Positions 52,812-58,386 of a stretch of DNA of 58,386 bases are shown here, piece by piece (position 1 is the first letter of the stretch; every line of letters starts with the position of its first letter). The DNA is from RGIG4079 sp045576735 (GTDB lineage Bacteria > Bacteroidota > Bacteroidia > Bacteroidales > Muribaculaceae). Made by a program: the position numbers and the translations under genes. The notes beneath the pieces are model-generated. The model made no database searches. It was not told the origin of the DNA and saw nothing but the letters and a program-made list of their open reading frames with translations. The stretch covers positions 1-58,386 of the forward strand of contig JAZNGZ010000094.1 of NCBI GenBank assembly GCA_045576735.1, read 5' to 3'.

Positions 52812-53567
52812 ATGATAAATTTTAATACCACTAAATTGACTGCTACGATTGCTATATCTGTAGCGATTATATTTTCGGCTTGCGACAATACCAAGCAACA
52901 AGGAGCCGAAACGCAACAACAAGAACAAATTAACCAAGATTCCATTAATAAAGCCCTTGAACAAGCTCGCCAAGACTCTATTAATAAAGCTGTTGAACAA
53001 AACAAACTCGATTCGATTAGAGAAGATTCTATCCGCCGAAACAAAGTGACTCCCGACCTTGCCCTATTCGAGCTTCATGGTCCGGTAAAATCGGTAAACA
53101 AAGGGTATATTACAGGTTTTGCTGACAATGGTGCTAACTTTGACAAAGATGGCAAAGTAACATCTTTAAATAAAATCTCCTACATCAACAAGAGAGGGAA
53201 TATCACTCGTGACGCTAATGGTCGCATTAAAAGCATCTCTTGCCGAGAAGAAGAAGGTTGGCCTACTATTTCAAGCGACAACATCACTTACGACGGAAAC
53301 AATTTGCCCATAAAAATATACGGAAAATATATGGAGTCAACCGGTAACTCTTCATTAAAATATAATAATGGTCTACTAGCTTCTGAAACTAATAATTTTG
53401 ATGGAGAAGGAGACATTACAAAGTCAACAATAACATATACCTATCTTAAATTTGACAAATACGGAAATTGGACATCTCGTAAGGCATCATTTAAAAACTA
53501 TGACTATGAAGGATACTGCACTTCTCATAGCGAAACTCAATCTCGCAAAATCACATATTATGAATAA
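52812..53567 (+). CDS. Lipoprotein with GPVK/YD-like domain
   Basis: 251 residues. Lipoprotein signal MINFNTTKLTATIAISVAIIFSAC, lipobox FSAC. Then a charged stalk rich in DSI repeats (QDSINKALEQARQDSINKAV and NKLDSIREDSIRR), the same kind of stalk that joins membrane helix and ectodomain in the kinase at 20114-21907. The domain starts VTPDLALFELHGPVKSV and ends RKITYYE, with YTYLKFDKYGNWTSRKASF as the GNW block. It is thus the kinase's outer half with a lipid anchor instead of a kinase. Follows the second structured leader. The interval 53568-53838 after it holds short TAATGCGG/TAATGCAT-like repeats and no gene. Confidence 0.82.
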   Translation: MINFNTTKLTATIAISVAIIFSACDNTKQQGAETQQQEQINQDSINKALEQARQDSINKAVEQNKLDSIREDSIRRNKVTPDLALFELHGPVKSVNKGYITGFADNGANFDKDGKVTSLNKISYINKRGNITRDANGRIKSISCREEEGWPTISSDNITYDGNNLPIKIYGKYMESTGNSSLKYNNGLLASETNNFDGEGDITKSTITYTYLKFDKYGNWTSRKASFKNYDYEGYCTSHSETQSRKITYYE

Positions 53568-53838
53568 TACTATTATCTAACACACTAACTAGCACAGTTT
53601 CAAAGGATATAACACAATGAAAGTCTAAGATTAATGCTTAATTCATAATGCATAATTAACTCAGTCAATCCTCGTTGAGCCCTTCGAGGTTCATAATGAC
53701 TATTTAATGCGGAACTTACTTAATGCGGAGTGCGAAATGCAGAATGTTTTTTTTGACAGAATGCCAGAATGACAAAAAATTGAGGGAGGTGGGTAGTCGT
53801 AGCCATGTAGCCCCAAAGTGATAATCCCGGCGATGTTT

Positions 53839-55098
53839 CTAATTAGCCCTCTTCCCTTTGACAATCACCTCGTCGATAGTGTTTCCATAGCGGTCATGGA
53901 GTGTTATGGAGAGATTATTGTCGGTGGCTTTTAGCAGTAGTGCGCCTACTGTCTTTGCCCCTTCGCTCCATCGAGTTTTAATTATATCGAGGTTGTCGGT
54001 CCACTCTTTCAATTCTTGACCACGTTCATTGTCGGAAGATGGTGTTTGAATATACACCGTTCCTTTACGTCCGTCGGTTTCCACCCCTCCGTAAAGAGCA
54101 TTTGTGCGTGCATAGATGTGATTATTGGCTGCAATGGCCAAGTCTACACCACATTCATCAAAGAGTTGGCGCCAACGGTCATATTGCGACGTTTTGCCCG
54201 ATTCGCCAAAGAACCATTGATAATGTTCCATAACAACGATAAATCGATGAGGATTTTGAGCTATAACATCGCGCACCCATTGTTGCGCCTTGAGCAACCC
54301 TTCGTCACTACGCATCGACTCATTGTTGAGCATAATGAATAGCGTGTTGCCATAAGTGAAATGATAACACACTCCCATTTCGCCCTCATATCCATTCAGA
54401 GGATTATTATTGGTATTACGGAAGAACTGATTTGATTGATAAGCATAACCGCGACTCATATTGTCGTGATTGCCATTAACGCCTGCCCACACATATTTTT
54501 TGAATGGTTCGTTTGCATAAAGGTCGCGCCAAAAAGAGTAACTACCGCCCCATGCAATAATATCACCCACATGCAACACCATATCAAATGAGCCATTGCG
54601 TTGTTCAAGCATCGCAAGCATATCCATTGCCGACTGAGTGCGTGCCGGGAGCGGCGCATAGGCATGGAAGTCAGAGATTATCGCAGCCGACCAATTATTG
54701 TCACTTGGAGCCGTAGTGAAATAACGGACAATAGTATCATTATCGATTCGATACATATATCGTGTGCCGGGAGTGAGCGAATCAATCTCAAGAGTGTTGC
54801 GAATAAAACGTGCTTGCTCATAAAAATCCTTATTATCGGCAGTTTTCGAGAAAATGCTATCAAACACCGTGCACAACTCTTGATGAGCCTTTATTGATTT
54901 GGCATCAACCCACTCAGCATCATCAACCGTAGTATAGCGGCACACACCCTCTCCACCATTCACATCGGTGTGCCAATTAAGACGTATCGCAGTAGAAGCA
55001 TCTTCCCCCACATTGGCAATCACCGTATATGGATATGCAGCCCAACACTCAACGCAACAAGCAATCGCAACTAAAAATATATATCGTAAATATCCCAT
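53839..55098 (-). CDS. Exported metallophosphoesterase (purple acid phosphatase-like)
   Basis: 419 residues. Signal peptide MGYLRYIFLVAIACCVECWA. An Fn3-like N-domain with EDASTAIRLNWHTDV and GTRYMYRIDNDTIVRYFTT (residues ~20-135) precedes the calcineurin-like core: ISDFHAY, LHVGDIIAWGG (GD box), GVNGNHDNM (GNHD/E box), FIVVMEHYQWF and IAANNHIYAR (GHxH-like, here NNHIYAR). The usual histidine in the last box seems to be partly changed. It likely cleaves phosphate esters outside the cytoplasm. Divergent from the HD hydrolase; its promoter is not clear. Confidence 0.88.
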   Translation of the reverse strand: MGYLRYIFLVAIACCVECWAAYPYTVIANVGEDASTAIRLNWHTDVNGGEGVCRYTTVDDAEWVDAKSIKAHQELCTVFDSIFSKTADNKDFYEQARFIRNTLEIDSLTPGTRYMYRIDNDTIVRYFTTAPSDNNWSAAIISDFHAYAPLPARTQSAMDMLAMLEQRNGSFDMVLHVGDIIAWGGSYSFWRDLYANEPFKKYVWAGVNGNHDNMSRGYAYQSNQFFRNTNNNPLNGYEGEMGVCYHFTYGNTLFIMLNNESMRSDEGLLKAQQWVRDVIAQNPHRFIVVMEHYQWFFGESGKTSQYDRWRQLFDECGVDLAIAANNHIYARTNALYGGVETDGRKGTVYIQTPSSDNERGQELKEWTDNLDIIKTRWSEGAKTVGALLLKATDNNLSITLHDRYGNTIDEVIVKGKRAN

Positions 55099-55215
55099 AG
55101 CACAAAATCTTTTAGTAAAACAAAATTACTAATTTTTATAAACTTGTATATACTTATTTTGCTTTTTATTTGCTTGTATTTTTCATAACTTTGCAATGAA
55201 TTAAATTTATAGGTT

Positions 55216-55824
55216 ATGACAGTAAAAAATAAGTATAAGGCTGAGTTTGTTGAGATACTTAAGGCTACCGGTCGTGAGAATATTGATTATGTCATTGAGG
55301 ATCTTGAGGATATAGGGTTCTTTGAGGCTCCGGCTTCATGTAAGAATCATTACAACTTCGAGGGCGGATTGGTGGAACATTCGCTCAATGTGTATCGTGT
55401 GGCATGCATTTTAAAAACAGAGTTGGCAAAGTTGCGCCCCGATGTAGTGAACCGTATCCCCGATGACAGCATTGCTATCGCAGCCCTACTCCACGATGTA
55501 TGCAAGGCCGATATTTATAAAAAGGTGACTAAGAAAGTGCGCAACGAGATTGGAGTGTGGGAGGCTCAAGAAGCCTACAACATCGACTACTCCGATTTTC
55601 CGCTCGGACATGGTGAAAAATCGGTTATAATGCTTCTTCGCAGCGGTCTTGACCTTAGCGACGACGAGATAATGGCAATACGTTGGCACATGGGCAGTTG
55701 GGACGTTGCATTCCAAAGTAGCGAAATGATTGCCAACAATCGCAAAGCCAAAGACATATGCCCCCTACTCTCCCTCATCCACACCGCCGACACCCTCGCC
55801 GCCGGCATCATCGAAGGAAAATGA
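55216..55824 (+). CDS. HD-domain phosphohydrolase
   Basis: 202 residues. HD motif: the first His in GGLVEHSLNVYRV (near residue 54), then LLHDVCKADIY (near 93, the H and D) and the last Asp in IHTADTLAAG (near 193), with HGEKSVIMLL and IRWHMGSWD between. Metal-dependent phosphohydrolases of this group act on nucleotides or cyclic nucleotides; the substrate is unknown. -7 box TAACTTTG at 55186-55193, 22 bp before the ATG. Converges with the kinase gene and shares a bidirectional hairpin. Confidence 0.87.
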   Translation: MTVKNKYKAEFVEILKATGRENIDYVIEDLEDIGFFEAPASCKNHYNFEGGLVEHSLNVYRVACILKTELAKLRPDVVNRIPDDSIAIAALLHDVCKADIYKKVTKKVRNEIGVWEAQEAYNIDYSDFPLGHGEKSVIMLLRSGLDLSDDEIMAIRWHMGSWDVAFQSSEMIANNRKAKDICPLLSLIHTADTLAAGIIEGK

Positions 55825-55831
55825 TGAGGAA

Positions 55832-55872
55832 GATACTATGTAACTAATCACGCGTTAGTTATATATAGTATC
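55832..55872. terminator. Bidirectional hairpin between convergent genes
   Basis: gatactat (55832-55839) pairs with atagtatc (55865-55872), and aactaa (55842-55847) with ttagtt (55855-55860), in one long hairpin; the kinase stop codon lies inside it. Confidence 0.6.
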
Positions 55873-57396
55873 GCCATTTATAATAGTTATTGAACGACCA
55901 TTATCGACAATGACGCTGACATTATTTGAATTTGAATAATCGTCAGTAACAACTTCAGAGCTAACTGTGTCGTACAACATATCCTCATCGTAATTGCAAG
56001 GTCGCACTGCTGTATCGGCAGGTGCCGGTTGTGTTGTATCAGTCATTTGGTCCATCTCAACTTCTACGGTTGTATCTACTAACGAAGTATCTACAAGCGA
56101 AGTGTCGACTAATTCAGTTGAATATTTATACGTATTAGTGTTTTGTATTGGATTTCTATATACCTCTGGGGAGTTAATGCTATCAATTGCAACCATAATA
56201 AAAAAAGCACCCGCAGCTATAACAGCTAAAGCTATAATCACAAACAAGACCTTCATTACCGTCCTCTTTTTTGAGGTCGTATCATCTTCATCATAATACG
56301 CGCCATCGCCGTTTAATGGCTCCTCAACTTGCGCCACATTCACTTGAGTTGCTCCTACGGCAGGTTCTTGAGCCACATTCACTTGAGTTGCCGTTGATGC
56401 CACTGAGGGCGTTGTAACACTCGCAACCGGGACGACTGGCGTTGTTACCGAAGCCCCCGATTGTCGGGTACTTCCAACCGCCGGCATAACCGAAGTAGGC
56501 TGTGCTCCACTAATATCATTAATCAACTCCTCAACCGATTTTGTGCGTTTGTTACGAGCACCTTGCATAGCCTTGATAATAGCATAGCGCATACTATCCG
56601 AGACTGTCGCCGGAATCAATGCGTTTAGGACCTCATCATCCACATCAATTGCTCGCGGAGGACGTTTTCCTGTCAAACAATAAATCATTGTAGCCGCAAG
56701 CGCATAAATGTCGCTTTGAGGCGAGAATGTATCAATTCCAGCATATTGTTCAATAGGAGCATACCCATCGCTATATCCTTGTGACCGCACTGTCGATGTG
56801 GCATTTCCGTGTTCATCATAATGCTTCGACAATCCAAAATCAATTAGCACCGGACGCATACCACCATCGGGTAATTGCTTAATCATGATATTTGCCGGCT
56901 TAATGTCGAGATGAGTCATCCGATGGTTATGCAATGTTTTTACGGCGTTAAGCACCGGCAACAGCAAATTCATCATCTCCCCTTCACCCAAACAACCATA
57001 TTGAGCTACATAATCGTCCAAATTGCCCGAGTCGAGATATTCCATCACATAATAAGCTGTATTGTTTGCTTCAAAGACCTCATCGACCGATATTATACTC
57101 GAATGTGTCACTTGTTGCAAGCGACGAGCCTCGGCAAGAAAATCGAGTTTACTATTCTCTACACGCTCTTTCAACGGGTTGGAGCAAGTCACCTCTTTTC
57201 CGTCGGTCATGCGCTCACACCATTCCGATATATAATGTTCTTTCATGGCAAAAGTGCAGTGAGCATCAACATTACCCACCCTACGCATCGACGTAACCTT
57301 ATAGGTGACACCGAAGCCGCCTTTTCCTAGCACTTCAACCACCTCATAGGCATATTGACTGCTTCTCAATATCGTTCCAATTGGCAAATGCGACAT
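55855..57396 (-). CDS. Transmembrane Ser/Thr protein kinase
   Basis: 513 residues. Kinase domain 15-300: glycine loop GKGGFGVTYK (24-33), catalytic Lys52 in FAMKEH, catalytic loop HLDIKPANIM with Asp164, DFG at 186-188, and substrate loop GYSDGYAPIEQYAG. The HLD in place of HRD again marks a non-RD kinase. A Val/Thr/Ala-rich linker (300-375) leads to one membrane helix (380-404), and the outer 110 residues are Thr/Asp-rich with a VDTSLVDTSLVDTT repeat and a short beta end (SVIVDNGRSITIINGDTIYN). No GPVK domain is present, so it senses or anchors differently from the kinase at 20114. A good promoter is just upstream. Confidence 0.9.
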   Translation of the reverse strand: MSHLPIGTILRSSQYAYEVVEVLGKGGFGVTYKVTSMRRVGNVDAHCTFAMKEHYISEWCERMTDGKEVTCSNPLKERVENSKLDFLAEARRLQQVTHSSIISVDEVFEANNTAYYVMEYLDSGNLDDYVAQYGCLGEGEMMNLLLPVLNAVKTLHNHRMTHLDIKPANIMIKQLPDGGMRPVLIDFGLSKHYDEHGNATSTVRSQGYSDGYAPIEQYAGIDTFSPQSDIYALAATMIYCLTGKRPPRAIDVDDEVLNALIPATVSDSMRYAIIKAMQGARNKRTKSVEELINDISGAQPTSVMPAVGSTRQSGASVTTPVVPVASVTTPSVASTATQVNVAQEPAVGATQVNVAQVEEPLNGDGAYYDEDDTTSKKRTVMKVLFVIIALAVIAAGAFFIMVAIDSINSPEVYRNPIQNTNTYKYSTELVDTSLVDTSLVDTTVEVEMDQMTDTTQPAPADTAVRPCNYDEDMLYDTVSSEVVTDDYSNSNNVSVIVDNGRSITIINGDTIYN

Positions 57397-57426
57397 AGCT
57401 ATATGATTTTTATATATTTCTTAAGG

Positions 57427-57457
57427 CAAAGATAATCCTTTTTCATAAACTACACAA
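57427..57457 (-). promoter_or_regulatory. Promoter of the second kinase gene
   Basis: Minus strand: TTG (complement of 57455-57457), 20 bp, TATCTTTG (complement of 57427-57434); about 25 bp of leader. The 57458-57640 interval holds the conserved 3' flank of the BspA-like paralogs, inverted. Confidence 0.7.
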
Positions 57458-57647
57458 CATCAACAAAAACAATCATAATAGCGCATCAAAATTTACACCA
57501 AAGCAATACCCTAGCAAAGCCAATGCCAAGTGAATGCGCTTCGCAATGCCACTAGCTCACATTCTGCGCTTTCTCGTGCTTTGCACTATGAGAGTGTCGT
57601 TTTAGCTATCAATAGGAACAACTTTTGAAGAATCCAAAAGCGATAGA

Positions 57648-58271
57648 TTATTTTTCTATAATCACTTCAACCCCTTCGGGGATTGGATAGATATCAAATT
57701 CAACATCTGGATTCTGAATTATAATCGTTTTCAAGCCGTCGCAACCAAAGAACGCATAATTGCCAATTGAGGTTACTGAATTGGGGATAGTGATTGAGGT
57801 CAAGCCGGTGCAACCAGAGAACGCCCCATCGCCAATTGTGGTTACTGAATTGGGGATATTGATAGAGGTCAAGCCGGAGCAATCATAGAACGCAAAATCT
57901 CCAATTTCGGTTACCGAATTAGGGATAGTGATTGAAGTTAAACCAGCGCAACACCAGAACGCCCCTTCGCCAATTTCAGTTACCGAATTTGGAATAGTGA
58001 TATCGATCAGGTCGTCGCACCAAGAGAACGCCTTTTTCCCAATTGAGGTTACCGAATAAGAAATGCCATTGTGAGAGACTGAAGGGGGAATGGTGATAGG
58101 GCCGGAATATCTATTATCCCCGAAAGTTACCTCAACGGTTTTAGCTGTTTCGTCTAAGACGGTGTAGAAGATGCAGTTGACTTCAAAGTCATAGGCAAAT
58201 GATGGGAGTGCTACGATGAACCTCAGCACTGCGGCGAGAATTGCACGGAGTTGATTGGTTGAAGTTTCCAT
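57648..58271 (-). CDS. BspA-like LRR exported protein (inverted paralog)
   Basis: 207 residues. Signal peptide METSTNQLRAILAAVLRFIVALPSFA, nearly the same as in the gene at 732-1751. An N-domain with FEVNCIFYTVLDETAKTVEVTFGDN is followed by five LRR_5 units (TSITIPNSVTEIGDFAFYDCSGL type) and the family tail LKTIIIQNPDVEFDIYPIPEG. It is the shortest of the three family genes here. Promoter and 3' flank match those of the left-hand copies in reverse direction. Role unknown. Confidence 0.88.
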   Translation of the reverse strand: METSTNQLRAILAAVLRFIVALPSFAYDFEVNCIFYTVLDETAKTVEVTFGDNRYSGPITIPPSVSHNGISYSVTSIGKKAFSWCDDLIDITIPNSVTEIGEGAFWCCAGLTSITIPNSVTEIGDFAFYDCSGLTSINIPNSVTTIGDGAFSGCTGLTSITIPNSVTSIGNYAFFGCDGLKTIIIQNPDVEFDIYPIPEGVEVIIEK

Positions 58272-58386
58272 TTTTATATGTGTTTTATTGTTAATTTTAT
58301 TGTTAAGTAAATTTTGAGTTTCACAAAGTTAGTAATTATTTCCAACAAACAAAAAGAGTGTCATAAAAAAGCGTTCAAGTGCATAA
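58130..58386 (-). repeat. Inverted copy of the LRR gene 5' region
   Basis: The reverse complement of 58130-58386 matches 628-880 with few changes: same upstream sequence, same promoter, same leader (apart from one duplicated acaataaaa-type stretch) and same signal-peptide codons. The match runs to the window edge and may continue. Confidence 0.85.
58324..58353 (-). promoter_or_regulatory. Promoter of the inverted LRR gene
   Basis: Minus strand: TTTG (complement of 58350-58353), 18 bp, TAACTTTG (complement of 58324-58331), the same layout as at 661-690. Confidence 0.7.

Noticed and set aside
52773..53044. Two minus-strand frames overlapping the GPVK lipoprotein start
   Set aside because: Shadows of the DSI-rich stalk; the plus strand has a lipobox and a family domain.
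53568..53838. Short repeated strings (TAATGCGG, TAATGCATAATT) after the lipoprotein gene
   Set aside because: Too short and irregular to call a repeat family or element from this window alone.

Overview
The window looks like a chromosomal piece of a Bacteroidales bacterium, plausibly Muribaculaceae or a near relative (an inference from gene content; no 16S is present). The signs are: many promoters of the Bacteroidota type (TTG or TTTG, about 18-21 bp, then TAnnTTTG), almost no Shine-Dalgarno sequences, BspA-type leucine-rich-repeat surface proteins, a DUF4491 protein, a PG0541-family protein behind an RND pump, and a malic enzyme/phosphotransacetylase fusion.

Layout. 1-1751: two BspA-like LRR genes (+). 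2179-4473: malic enzyme (-). 4794-7655: three glycosyltransferases (+). 7681-10025: ABC-F ATPase, DUF4491 protein and a small Cys-motif protein (-). 10233-11156: DMT permease (+). 11165-13028: ADP-ribosylglycohydrolase and a NADAR/YbiA-like protein (-). 13336-18078: a minus-strand group of membrane protein, alpha/beta hydrolase, nucleotidase, lipoprotein and membrane protein. 18179-21907: a Hanks-type kinase with a C-terminal 'GPVK' ectodomain and two exported proteins made of the same domain. 22377-30587: a long minus-strand run in which an omega-amidase, IorA, IorB, an aminotransferase, an aryl-CoA ligase and an ACT protein lead into a WG-repeat protein and a two-lobed aspartic protease. glnA (30818-32320) is divergent from it. 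32640-35132: a large BspA-like protein behind a structured leader. 35643-38629: pRiA4b ORF-3-like protein and an exported metallopeptidase. 38756-39781: threonine aldolase. 39905-44099: two Fic proteins, an rRNA/tRNA methyltransferase and a second DMT permease. 44207-45409: threonine ammonia-lyase. 45551-51804: a TolC/adaptor/RND efflux operon. 51861-51942: tRNA-Leu. 51999-58271: zinc-ribbon protein, a GPVK-domain lipoprotein behind a second structured leader, metallophosphoesterase, HD hydrolase, a second kinase, and an inverted BspA-like gene.

How genes work together. The omega-amidase/aminotransferase/IorAB/CoA-ligase run reads as a pathway linking aryl acids, 2-oxo acids and aromatic amino acids, with glutamine as the likely amino donor; the divergent glutamine synthetase fits that. 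The kinase and its ectodomain paralogs look like an envelope sensing or signalling module.

Most unusual signals: (1) a long-hairpin leader with mutually exclusive terminator pairing immediately upstream of the large BspA-like gene; (2) an 87-bp copy of the glnA 3' end plus terminator on the far side of that gene, so that the gene sits between direct repeats; (3) a second structured leader ending in a T-run just before the GPVK lipoprotein; (4) the kinase plus shed-ectodomain family; (5) different palindromic operator sets at the two Fic genes; (6) a NADAR-like protein next to an ADP-ribosylglycohydrolase; (7) BspA-like genes with near-identical flanks in inverted orientation at both ends of the window.
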